From Protopterus annectens (Eukaryota; Chordata; Ceratodontiformes; Protopteridae), in NCBI RefSeq assembly GCF_019279795.1, contig NC_056729.1, forward strand, positions 1,863,477,415 through 1,863,541,414: DNA of 64,000 bases, in the 5' to 3' direction. Position 1 is the stretch's first letter. Each line of letters starts with the position of its first letter. Made by a program: the position numbers and the translations under genes. The notes beneath the pieces are model-generated. The model was given only the letters and a program-made list of their open reading frames with translations. It searched no databases and had not been told where the DNA came from. This document shows, piece after piece, positions 43,831 to 55,640 of this stretch.

Positions 43831-44208
43831 AGGACATCCGGTATTCGAACGAGGACGTGCTCAACATCAGACGGAAGTGGAACCAGTTGTTGATGGAGGC
43901 GACAACGTTGAGGGAGAGATTCGAGAAGTTGTAGTGGAAGAAACTTCCACTTGCAGGCCTGTAGAGTGTTTGGTCACGGCATGTGAGCATGGTGCAGCAG
44001 TAAATGCTGAGGATGGAGCACAGAGTAGTAGTTCCATCAATAAAGAACATTTTGCATCTGATACCGATCGATTGGGAGCGAGACGTAAAGAGATACAAGG
44101 GCAATAACGTTTTTTGGCACAACTACCAGCGCCCATGAAAAAGAAAAAAGGGGACTGGAAGAGGTCTCTCAGCAAAGGCAGGGGCACCAAGAAACAGAGG
44201 ATTGTAGA

Positions 44209-46382
44209 GTGACTGGTAATACCATTCATGATGTTGTTTTTAATTTATCTTCTCACAAACTCACTGAAGATGAAATGTTTGTTTTAAAAAAGGGCTTTAC
44301 CTTTATTCCCAGCAATGGAAGTGTATTTAATGATGTGATTATAGATTTGATGATGTTTTGTCGGAATATTGCGTTAAAATTGTTATTTGGTGCTAATCCA
44401 CCCTCTAGCACTGGATTGAGACAACCAAGTAGCTTTGTACCCCCGTTTAATGCTTCCATGCAGTTATTTATCAAAAGTTGTGAAAAAGATATATTGGAAT
44501 ATCTATCTACTGATCATACTAATAGATATTATAACCTCACAACAAAGCAACGTACAGCGTTATATGAATTGAGTCAGAACGATAATTTAACTATTAAGCA
44601 AGCTGATAAGGGGGGAGCAGTAGTGGTTTTAGATACCACTTTTTATTATGCAAAAGTTAAAACTTTATTGTCTGATTCAGATACTTATATCCCTATACAT
44701 CCCCTGAAAGTCAAACAAATTGTGGATAGTGTACATCATAGCTTAGAGAGATTATTGAATGAAATGAGGCTTAATGAAGAGCTGTTTCAATTTCTGTATA
44801 AAAATGAGGTTACTATACCCATCTTTAAAGCTCTACCGAAGATACACAAATCATTATATGACCCACCTCTCCGACCTATAGTGTCAGGGAGAGGGTGGGT
44901 CACTGAACATATATCTATTTGGTTAGAGCATAATTTAAGACCATATGCAGAAAATATAACAGAGATCCTTAGTGATACAGGTGATTTTTTAGGAGCTATC
45001 AGTGAGATACAACTGAATGGAGAGATTGATAATGTCTTATTGGTCACCATGGATGTACAAAATCTGTTCACTGTTATAAGCAATGAGTATGGGATTGAGG
45101 CTATAGGATATTTGTTGAAAGATTTAGGGGTTGAGACCTCAAAGTTGGAATTGTTGAAGGACATGCTTGGTTTAGTCCTGGAGAACAACGTGTTTATAGG
45201 CTTACATCAAACTTATAGACAGGCACAGGGGGTAGCCATGGGTACCCCTTGTGCCAATACTTATGCCAATTTGGTACTCTCATATTGGGAGAGAAAGACG
45301 TTTTTACGGAATAAGGACTGGCAACATCACATAGCGCTGTATAAGCGCTTTGTAGATGATGTTTTCATGTTGTGGAATGGTAGTGAAGAGAGATTAAAAG
45401 AGTTTGTAACCTATATAGAATCCACCACATCCTTTTTAAGGTTTACAGTAGTGACTTCAGCTACGTCCATTGACTTCTTAGATGATCGGCTGGAATTGAA
45501 CAAAAATACGAAAAGCTTTTCTAGTAGCCTGTATCGGAAAGAGTGTTGAAAAATAGTTTGTTGAGCTATGATAGCATGCACCTTAGATTTACGTTTTCCG
45601 ATATTATACAGGGACAAGTAGCTAGGGTTTCTAGGATTTGCACAGAGGATACTCAATTTGGGTCTGAGATAGAACAACTGAAGATAAATTTTCAGAGAAG
45701 AGGCTATAAAACCAATTTGGTAGAACAGGTGATTGATAAGAACATAGGTCTTAGACACAGTAAATATAAATCATGGCTGATAAATAAAGGTAGACGTGAA
45801 CTGGACACGAGATCAAATCATATACAGAAACCGAAATTAATGTTTAAATACAGTAGCAATGTTAAAGGGATATGTGATATAGTAAGGAATAATTGGAATA
45901 TTTTGGTCACTGATGATAAGGTTAGATCTGTGGTAGGTGACCATCCCAGTTTTGGGTTTAAGAGAGATAGGAATCTTAAAGATATTTTAGGCAAAGAGAA
46001 AGCTATTAAAAAATCAGATTTTAAAGTTAAGCCAGGGAGTGTACCTTGTGGGGCATGCAAGGCATGCACATATATTAATAGGGTCATAGCATTTAAACAT
46101 CCTTTGACAGGAAAAGATTTTGAATTTACAGCGAGAGCCACCTGCAGGACGTCTAATATAGTGTACATAGCTGAATGTAAACAATGTACCTGTTTTAACA
46201 TAGAGAAGACCAACAATATGTTTAAGGTTAGGATTTTACAGCATATGTCTGCTATTAGGACGAATGACCCACATAATGCCTTATGTAGACACATTGAGCA
46301 ACATGAAACACATACTTTTAAATTTAGGGCTATAGCTAATATTACCTTGGGCAGTAGGGGGGGGGTGATATTAAACAAATAA
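44209..46382 (+). pseudogene. PLE-B RT + GIY-YIG endonuclease
   Basis: Two overlapping open stretches: RT (44209-45549) with LPKIHKSLYDPPLRPIVSG, LVTMDVQNLFTVI (motif A), GVAMGTPCANTYANL (motif B) and RFVDDVFMLW (motif C); and the C-terminal part (45543-46382) with a Cys pair (VPCGACKACTYI), CTCFNIEKTNNMFKVR at the YIG position and HMSAIRTNDPHNALCRHI. In this copy the usual Y-I-G reads N-I-E, so the endonuclease is probably impaired; the left arm keeps YIG. About one frame break. Confidence 0.85.
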
Positions 46383-46550
46383 CAGAGCTGGTGGAGAGCA
46401 AATGGATCATAGAGTTAATGGCACACAGACAACCTGGTCTAAATGATGTCATCCCCATGAAGCCTATTTTGAAAAATAGGCGGGTAATTTACTGAAAGCT
46501 CATTGGTTAACATTATATTTAAAATCAGTGTAATGTAGATGGTATGTTAT

Positions 46551-46577
46551 CTGATGAAGGGTTATACCCGAAAGCGC
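46551..46577 (+). ncRNA. Hammerhead-ribozyme-like core, PLE-B right arm
   Basis: CTGATGA (46551-46557), stem GGGT/ACCC (46559-46562 with 46566-46569), then GAAAGCGC (46570-46577). This fits the CUGANGA, helix II, GAAA arrangement. PLEs as a group are known to carry hammerheads in their terminal repeats. TAACAT/ATGTTA just upstream could form helix I; helix III was not found. Confidence 0.5.
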
Positions 46578-46682
46578 TCATTCTGGATTATTTTACCTTT
46601 GACATTGTGGAACTTTATTTGCTGCGTTTTATTAAACAACTTTGGAGTATAGCAGTGTCCTGTCACAATTCTTTATAATACT

Positions 46683-46830
46683 ATTTTCACAGACACGCAT
46701 GCCCCATGCTTGCATTTTCACAGACACGCATCCTTCTGCTTGCATTTTCACAGACACACAGATACACAGCATTTTCACAGACGCACAGACACGTATCCCC
46801 CTTGCTTGCATTTTCAGATACCCCTATCCA
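46683..46830 (+). repeat. Minisatellite continuation after PLE-B
   Basis: A few units of the same CTTGCTTGCATTTTCACAGA repeat as at 39330-40607, confirming that PLE-B split the array. Confidence 0.85.
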
Positions 46831-46859
46831 CACAGACCCACATCCACACAGACACACAG

Positions 46860-47745
46860 ACAAGCACAAAAATTAAACATTTTTTCCAATGACCACTTCC
46901 TTACTTTAACTATGTAAGCACAAGCAACAAAAAGGCACATTTTCTCCAATGACCCCCTTGAGTCAGGTTTGTCCATGTATGCACAAGCACCAAAATGCAG
47001 GATTTCCCCTAAGAACCCTCTTAATGCTCTGTCCATGTATGCACAGGTGCCACGGAATGACATTAGAATGAATCATTTCCCCAAGGTTCCCATAATTATA
47101 ATTACCTTGGTCCATGTATGCAGAAGCACAAAAATAACATTTTCTTCAATAAAGTCTTCAGTAGTCTGTATGCATAGTAAGCACAAAGTTACATCAAAAC
47201 AAATCACTTCCTCCAAGAATCCCTCGTATACTATTTCCATGTGTGCACAAGCGCAATAATGAAACATTTTTCCCCACTGACCCCTTCATTACTTTGCCTA
47301 AGGAAGAACAACTAAAAATGAAAAATGTTCTCCAATGATCCCTTCAGTCAGGATTGTCCATGTATGGACAAGGCCCAAAAATGAAACTTTTCCCCCTAAT
47401 AACCCTCAGAGTAGTCTGTCCATGCATGCACACGCACTACCAACTGATGTCCAAGTCCATCATTTCCCCCATGGTTCCCATTAATTACTTTTACATGTAT
47501 GTACAAGCACACAAATAAAGCATCTTCGCCAGTGACTTCGTCAGTAGTTTGCTTGTATGCATAGTAAGCACAGAAGTACATCAATATTTATGATTTGCCC
47601 CAAGGAGCTATTAGGTACTTTGGCCATATCTGCACAAGCAACAAAGAGACACATTTTCTCTAATAGATCCCTTGAGTCAGCTTTGTCCATGTATACACAA
47701 GCACCAAAAATGGCGAAAATCTGTCCAGTCAAGAGGTATGATCCG
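46860..47745. repeat. Degenerate tandem repeats of about 60-70 bp
   Basis: Repeated words TCCATGTATGCACAAGCACC and CCAATGACCCCTTGAGTCAG in diverged copies. The end (47500-47745) matches 39030-39330. Confidence 0.7.
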
Positions 47746-47755
47746 CACTCGCGTC

Positions 47756-47826
47756 CCCCTTGCTTGCAGTCACTCACACACACACACGCACACACATAAA
47801 CACACACACACACACACACCTTGCTT

Positions 47827-47924
<98 letters not shown>

Positions 47925-47940
47925 CCCTTGCTTGCATTCA

Positions 47941-47982
<42 letters not shown>

Positions 47983-48390
47983 CCCCTAGCTTGCATCCCC
48001 CCACACACACAAACACACACACTCCTTGCTTGCATCCATCCACCCCACACACACAGACACACACACACACTCGCTCCTTGGTTGCATCCACCCCCCCCTC
48101 ACACACACACACACACACAAGTACTCTCTCTCTCTCCTTGCTTGCATCCACCACTGCAGATATACATGCACACACACTCGCTCCTTGCTTGCACTCACCC
48201 CTGCACACACACTCATTCCTGGCTTGCATCCACCCCCCCACACACTCGCTCCTTGCTTACATCCTCCGCACACATGCTCCTTGCTCACATGCTCCGCACA
48301 CATGCTTCTTGCTTGCATGCTCCGCACACAAGCTCCTTGCTCGCATCCTCCGCACACATGCTTCTTGCTCGCATCCTCCACACACAAGCT

Positions 48391-48470
<80 letters not shown>

Positions 48471-48673
48471 CGCTTGCCTTCCAAAACTGTACACTCCGGC
48501 TTGCTTTCCCACACCCCCTTGCTTGAATTACCACACACACAAACACATCCCCTACTTGCATTCCAAAACCACCTACCTTGCCTGCATTGCCATTACACAG
48601 CCTCCCTTGCTTGCATTCCCACACATGCAAAGCCTCACTTTGCTTGAATTCCCCACACACAGCACCCTTGCTT

Positions 48674-48722
<49 letters not shown>

Positions 48723-48926
48723 GCCCTTGCTTCCATTCCCACACACACATAGCCCCCTCATTGCTTCCATTCTCACAAACCCCCATTGCTTCCATTCCCA
48801 CACCCCGCCCTTGCATCCATTCCCACACACCCCACCCTTGCTTCCATTCCCACACACACAGTGCCCTTGCTTCCATTGCCACACAAACACACACACACAC
48901 ACACACACAGCCTCTTTGCTTCCATT

Positions 48927-48959
<33 letters not shown>

Positions 48960-48965
48960 TGCTGG
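47756..48965. repeat. CA-rich composite array
   Basis: Several (CA)n tracts (for example 47833-47920, 48396-48469, 48675-48720, 48932-48957) alternate with CCTTGCTTGCATTC-type words, showing that the array derives from the adjacent minisatellite with CA expansion. Long Thr/His or Cys/Val open frames here are artefacts of the repeat. Confidence 0.92.
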
Positions 48966-49455
48966 TGTAGCAGGAGTTTGAGCTGAATGGGAATGTCAGA
49001 ATTTCATGGCCATCATGCCACATATTCATGTTAAAATGCCCCCCCCCCCCGCACCGCAGCCCTTAGCCCTGCAGCAATTCAAGTGTCACATTACTTGCCT
49101 ATTTCACTGCATTCACCAGAAATGCTAGAGTGCACACTCATTCATGCTTTACTTATACACCGTTGGTTTGCATTTCATTTACAACTTACTTTTGATTTTA
49201 TATCACAAATGCTGATAGACATCTTCTAAAGAAGCCACTGTAGTTGCCCACTGAAGGCAGACTTGGCATTAAAACTTCTATGCCCTTGAAACTCACATTC
49301 ATTGAAAAAGCATTGAAGGTTGCATTCGAAGAAAATGTATCTGGCCAGGGTTGCGTAAAGTTTAATTATGGCCTGTAGTCAAATGCTATGACACCTTGCT
49401 CACATACTTAGAGCTATGGAAACAAATTGATCTGAAGTACTTGACTTCATTCTGT
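48966..49455. other. No recognised feature
   Basis: Mixed sequence with a C run near 49039-49050. No gene or element identified. Confidence 0.5.
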
Positions 49456-51400
49456 CTGCACCTATGGGTATTTGGATTCAATTTGGATCCGAACCGGCAA
49501 AACTTTTTCCAAGCATCAGCTCCAAGCTCTTCCCCTACCTATATTACCTCACTTCCTCCAACCTAACCCAGATGTCGTTTGCCACTCTAAGTGTCAGCAT
49601 CGTGGTCTCTGAGCTCTAAGCAAGGTGGTAAGGTTTTTGGATGGCAGAGGGGGACAAGACCGACGCTGTCCCAGAGGCAGAGGGGGTCCCAGAAACTTCG
49701 GGTCTAGGGAACCTTTTTCCGACAGACCTGCTTAGCAACCCTGAGGGGTTGCCTGGCTGCTCTACTCTGGAGGCAGTTGGGGGAAGATTTCCCTTACATC
49801 CACTGGCATGGGAGTCCATTACTGCAGACTGCTGGGTGTTAAACATCATATCCAGAGGATATTCTATCCCCTTCATTTCATATCCCATAACTCCAGCACG
49901 CCTTCCAGATGTTCCACCCGCTCGCAGGAAGGCTGCAGTATTAGAGGTTTCGAAGCTGCTGCAAAAATGAGCCATCGAACCGGTCCCCCCAGATCAGTCC
50001 GGATCAGGCATCTACTTCAGGTTCTTTTTTGTGCCAAAGAAGACGGGGGACCTCAGACCCATTCTGGACCTGTCTATCCTCAACCTGTCGGTAGAGAAAC
50101 AAAAATTCCAGATGGTCACTCTACAATCCATTCTACCAATTTTGAGGGAATGCGACTGGATGTGCTCGTTAGACCTCCAGGATGCTTACTAACACATCAA
50201 AGTCCTCAGGAGCTCCAGGAGGTTTCTGCACTTCCGGCTAGGGGCCAGTCACTTTCAGTTCAGAGCCCTACCCTTCGGTCTCACCATAGCCCCCAGGGTG
50301 TTCAGGTATTCCCCTACCTAGACGACTGGCTCTTCGCTGCACCCACCAAATGTCTCTTATGTCAGGCCCTACACTACTTCGTCAGTCTAGCTCACAAGTT
50401 AGGCATCACGATCAACCTCAACAAGTCCTACCTGACTCCAGTTCAGCTCATAGACTTCATTGGGGCACGGTTGGATACGACTCAGTCAAAGATTTTTCTC
50501 ACCCCGGAAAGGATAGAAAATCTCAGACTCCATGTATCAGTGATCCTGGACCACTCTGTATTCACAGAAGGCGATGTTCTCAGGGCCCTGGGCTCGATGG
50601 CAGCCTCAATCTCTATCCTCCCTCTTGCACATCTTAACATGAGGGTCCTTCAGTGGAATCTAGCAGTTCAATGGTCCTGGTTAGATCTCTCATCAATGAG
50701 TTTCCACATCCAAATCAACCAGAGATGCAGAACATCACTCCTGTGGTGGCTTCAATCAGCGGACATTTTTCCAGGACGCAGCTTTCTAGCCCCTCCGGCC
50801 CAAGCCATGGTGACCACAGATGCTTCCCAGCTCGGGTGGGGGGGCCACTTCTTGGGAAGAATGGTCCAAGGCACATGGTCCCTACCGGAGACCAAGCTAC
50901 ACATCAGTGTCCTGGAGATGAAGACAGTGCTTTTAGCGTTGAGAGCCTTCCACCCTGTCCTACCTCCGGGGATGGTAGCCATTCAATCAGACAACATGTC
51001 GGTGGTCTGGTATATAAACAAAGAGGGAGGGACCCGATCCTACCCCCTTTGTCGTGAGGCCATGAGGGTTTGGGAGTGGGCCATTTCCACCAGCCGGTTC
51101 CTGATAGCAACACATATCCCGGGATGCTCCAACATTCTAGCAGGCAGTCTCAGCAGGGCAATCCTTCTGCCTTACGAGTGGTCTCTGAAACAATCAGTGG
51201 CGAAGAAAATATTCCATGTGTGGTATCAACCTTGCTGCAATCTCTTCGCATCTCCTTCCAACGCGAAGTGCAGCAACGTCTTCACTCTGATTCCCCCTCC
51301 GGGGGATGTCCCCAGGGGCACTCTAGTCCATACTTGGCCTTCCGGGCTACTGTATGCTTATCCCCCATTACCCTTTGATCTGTCCCCTCCAACCTGTTAA
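49455..51400 (+). mobile_element. DIRS-C, partial (one end + RT-RNase H)
   Basis: Begins with a terminal-repeat-like segment (49470-49590: GGATCCGAACCGGC, then CCCAGATGTCGTTTGCC) comparable in layout to the DIRS-A end. It then passes directly into RT (SRGYSIPF, LPDVPPARRKAAVLEVSKLL, VFPYLDDWLF) and RNase H (TDASQLGWGGHF, KLHISVLEMKTVLLAL, IQSDNMSVVWYINKEGG). It stops near 51400, before a YR. Gag, YR and the other end are not present. Fossil with several breaks. Confidence 0.82.
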
Positions 51401-51559
51401 GTAGTCCATTCTGCAGCTCAGAGCTGAACCCTGGTGTACACCCACTCCCACTGGGAACCCCTGTGTGAGGCCAAACACTGTTTGTACTTGAGTCATTGGG
51501 TTCTTGTACATAGCCTGCACTAATTCTACCAATATTTTTGGGATTTTGAAACTTGCACT

Positions 51560-54500
51560 TTCAGTGTTTTGTGACTCATTATTTTATTAATTATCTTAAT
51601 TGTACAACTTCCCCTCAGAATCTTGCCTTGCACATATGGCTATAAATATGCATATTTGATGTTGTAAAGCTCCTTAATTTATTACTTTCCTTACTTCTAC
51701 TGCTTCCCTTGTTATCCTGACTTGCACACATGTTTGTAGACGTGCACATTCAGTGTTGTGTGGTTCATTATTTTATTACTTTCCTTACTTATACTGCTTT
51801 CCTTGTTATCCTGTCTTGCACACATTTGTACACGTGCACATTCAGTGTTGTGTGGTTCATTATTTTATTACTTTCCTTACTTATACTGCTTCCCTTGTTA
51901 TCCTGCCTTGCACACGTTTGTAGACGTGCACATTCATTGTTGTGTGGTTCATTATTTTATTACTTTCCTTACTTATACTGCTTATCCTGCTTTCCTTGTT
52001 ATCCTGCCTTGCACACGTTTGTAGACGTGCACATTCATTGTTGTGTGGTTCATTATTTTATTACTTTCCTTACTTATACTGCTTTCCTTGTTATCCTGCC
52101 TTGCACACGTTTGTACACGTGCACATTCAGTGTTGTGTGGTTCATTATTTTATTACTTTCCTTACTTATACTGCTTCCCTTGTTATCCTGCCTTGCACAC
52201 GTTTGTACATGTGCACATTCAGTGTTGTGTGGTTCATTATTTTATTACTTTCCTTACTTATACTGCTTCCCTTGTTATCCTGCCTTGCACACATTTGTAG
52301 ACGTGCACATTCAGTGTTGTGTGGTTCATTATTTTATTACTTTCCTTACTTATACTGCTTCCCTTGTTATCCTGCTTGCACACATTTGTAGATGTGCACA
52401 TTCATTGTTGTGTGGTTCATTATTTTATTACTTTCCTTACTTATACTGCTTCCCTTGTTATCCTGCTTGCACACACGTTTGTAGACGTGCACATTCAGTG
52501 TTGTGTGGTTCATTATTTTATTACTTTCCTTACTTATACTGCTTCCCTTGTTATCCTGCCTTGCACACGTTTGTAGACGTGCACATTCAGTGTTGTGTGG
52601 TTCATTATTTTATTACTTTCCTTACTTATACTGCTTCCCTTGTTATCCTGCTTGCACACACGTTTGTAGACGTGCACATTCATTGTTGTGTGGTTCATTA
52701 TTTTATTACTTTCCTTACTTATACTGCTTCCCTTGTTATCCTGCTTGCACACGTTTGTAGATGTGCACATTCAGTGTTGTGTGGTTCATTATTTTATTAC
52801 TTTCCTTACTTATACTGCTTCCCTTGTTATCCTGCTTGCACACGTTTGTAGACGTGCACATTCAGTGTTGTGTGGTTCATTATTTTATTACTTTCCTTAC
52901 TTATACTGCTTCCCTTGTTATCCTGCCTTGCACACACGTTTGTAGACGTGCACATTCAGTGTTGTGTGGTTCATTATTTTATTACTTTCCTTACTTATAC
53001 TGCTTCCCTTGTTATCCTGCCTTGCACACGTTTGTAGACGTGCACATTCAGTGTTGTGTGGTTCATTATTTTATTACTTTCCTTACTTATACTGCTTCCC
53101 TTGTTATCCTGCTTGCACACATGTTTGTAGACGTGCACATTCAGTGTTGTGTGGTTCATTATTTTATTACTTTCCTTACTTATACTGCTTTCCTTGTTAT
53201 CCTGCCTTGCACACGTTTGTAGACATGCACATTCAGTGTTGTGTGGTTCATTATTTTATTACTTTCCTTACTTATACTGCTTCCCTTGTTATCCTGCCTT
53301 GCACATGTTTGTAGATGTGCACATTCAGTGTTGTGTGGTTCATTATTTTATTACTTTCCTTACTTATACTGCTTCCCTTGTTATCCTGCCTTGCACACAC
53401 GTTTGTAGATGTGCACATTCAGTGTTGTGTGGTTCATTATTTTATTACTTTCCTTACTTATACTGCTTCCCTTGTTATCCTGCTTGCACACATGTTTGTA
53501 GACGTGCACATTCATTGTTGTGTGGTTCATTATTTTATTACTTTCCTTACTTATACTGCTTCCCTTGTTATCCTGCCTTGCACACGTTTGTAGACGTGCA
53601 CATTCAGTGTTGTGTGGTTCATTATTTTATTACTTTCCTTACTTATACTGCTTCCTTGTTATCCTGCCTTGCACACGTTTGTAGACGTGCACATTCAGTG
53701 TTGTGTGGTTCATTATTTTATTACTTTCCTTACTTATACTGCTTTCCTTGTTATCCTGCCTTGCACACGTTTGTAGACGTGCACATTCAGTGTTGTGTGG
53801 TTCATTATTTTATTACTTTCCTTACTTATACTGCTTCCCTTGTTATCCTGCCTTGCACACGTTTGTAGACGTGCACATTCAGTGTTGTGTGGTTCATTAT
53901 TTTATTACTTTCCTTACTTATACTGCTTTCCTTGTTATCCTGCCTTGCACACATTTGTAGACGTGCACATTCAGTGTTGTGTGGTTCATTATTTTATTAC
54001 TTTCCTTACTTATACTGCTTTCCTTGTTATCCTGCCTTGCACATGTTTGTAGACGTGCACATTCAGTGTTGTGTGGTTCATTATTTTATTACTTTCCTTA
54101 CTTATACTGCTTCCCTTGTTATCCTGCCTTGCACACGTTTGTAGACGTGCACATTCAGTGTTGTGTGGTTCATTATTTTATTACTTTCCTTACTTATACT
54201 GCTTCCCTTGTTATCCTGCCTTGCACATGTTGTATAAATGCACATTCATTGTTGTGTGGTTCATTATTTTATTACTTTCCTTACTTATACTGCTTCCCTT
54301 GTTATCCTGCTTGCACACATGTTTGTAGATGTGCACATTCATTGTTGTGTGTTTCATTATTTTATTATGTTCCTTACTTGTACTACTTTCCTTGTATTCC
54401 TGCCTTGCACACGTTTGTAGACGTGCACATTCAGTGTTGTATGTTTCATTATTTTATTATGTTCCTTACTTGTACTACTTTCCTTGTATTCCTGCCTTGC

Positions 54501-54960
54501 ACATATGGCTGTAAACGTGCACATTCATTGTTTTGTGGCTCATTGTTTTATTATGTTCCTTACTTGTACTACTTTCCTTGTATTCCTGCCTTGCACATAT
54601 GGCTGTAAACATGCACATTCATTGTTTTGTGGTCATTGTTGTATTATGTTCCTTACTCGTACTACTTTCCTCAGAATCTTGCCTTGCACATGTGGCTATA
54701 ATCGTGCACATTCAGTGTTGTGTGGCTCATATTTTATTACTTTCCTTACTTGTACTACTTTCCTCAGAATCCTGCCTTGCACATGTGGCTATAATCGTGC
54801 ACATTCAGTGTTATGTGGCTCATATTTTATTACTTTCCTTACTTGTACTACTTTCCTCAGAATCCTGCCTTGCACATGTGGCTATAATCGTGCACATTCA
54901 GTGCTGTGGCTCATATTTTATTACCTTCCTTACTTGTACTACTTTCCTCGGAATCCTGCG
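51560..54960 (+). repeat. 92-bp satellite array, about 37 units
   Basis: Head-to-tail units containing GTGCACATTCAGTGTTGTGT and CATTATTTTATTACTTTCC. Spacing is mostly 92 bp (91-102 bp). Central units are nearly identical and edge units (before 51740, after 54340) are diverged, as expected from unequal exchange. Since 92 is not a multiple of three and no frame on this strand has a stop, long false ORFs arise. Two related units occur at 15225-15340 and 63015-63130. Confidence 0.95.
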
Positions 54961-55640
54961 TGATAGACTGAGAGGCTGCCAGCCCAGCTAGATAAAATTT
55001 TGTAAATAATTCTATGTCATTGTAAATATTAATATGATCCACAGGCTGGTTTTACAAATGTAAGAAAACTGTGTTCTGTGCTGAGATTCAAGATTGTAAC
55101 CACAGTGCACCCTGTTGGAAGAAAGCAGAAATATGTATAAACTCTATGCCTGTGTAATGCATGTTTTCATGGTAGAAATTGGGACATAGAGTTAACTTGC
55201 AAACTCTAAGAAAATAAACTGATAACACACAGTCATAAAATTCTTTACTTATCTCAAGCTAAGAGACAGGATGTCTAGTCTACGTGTTTCTTTCTATTTT
55301 CTTAAGACAGAGAATTACTAGGTTTCACGTGTAAAGTGTCTTTTATTGCTCTGTGACTTCCTGTCAGCTGCAAATCACAATGAAATGTTAAATTTTAAGT
55401 TCTGTTAGCCAGGGAGCGTAATCACATGTGACAAGGCATTCAAACTGGAACCTTAGTTTGAGAGACAGCCTTACAGAACTATCTGCAAATATATCGAGCT
55501 GAGTATATTTTTCTGTATTATTCTGTATTATACAGCTAAATTGTTTGCTTAGATATCTGTTGTCTTACTGCTCTGCAAATATATAGAGAACAGTATATAT
55601 TTTTTGGCTTTATAATTTGCACATTCCTCACATCTGTGTT
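54961..55640. other. No recognised feature
   Basis: AT-rich sequence between the satellite and the CR1 5' region. No gene identified. Confidence 0.5.

Larger units (their letters stand above)
43199..46680 (+). mobile_element. PLE-B, longer copy (right arm plus spacer)
   Basis: About 3.5 kb plus-strand PLE. The first 943 bp (43199-44141) are single-copy in the window and encode the N-terminal region. The remainder (44142-46680) is the palindrome arm with RT, GIY-YIG and the 3' terminal region. It inserted into the CTTGCTTGCA minisatellite, which continues directly at 46683. PLE-B is only distantly related to PLE-A. Confidence 0.88.

Noticed and set aside
47541-49029. Open frames of up to 386 codons with Thr-His or Cys-Val repeats on both strands
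   Set aside because: Simple translation of (CA)n and (TG)n tracts; no protein family signal.
51730-54963. Apparent 373-codon hydrophobic membrane protein
   Set aside because: Produced by the stop-free 92-bp satellite; units vary in length, which would break any real reading frame.
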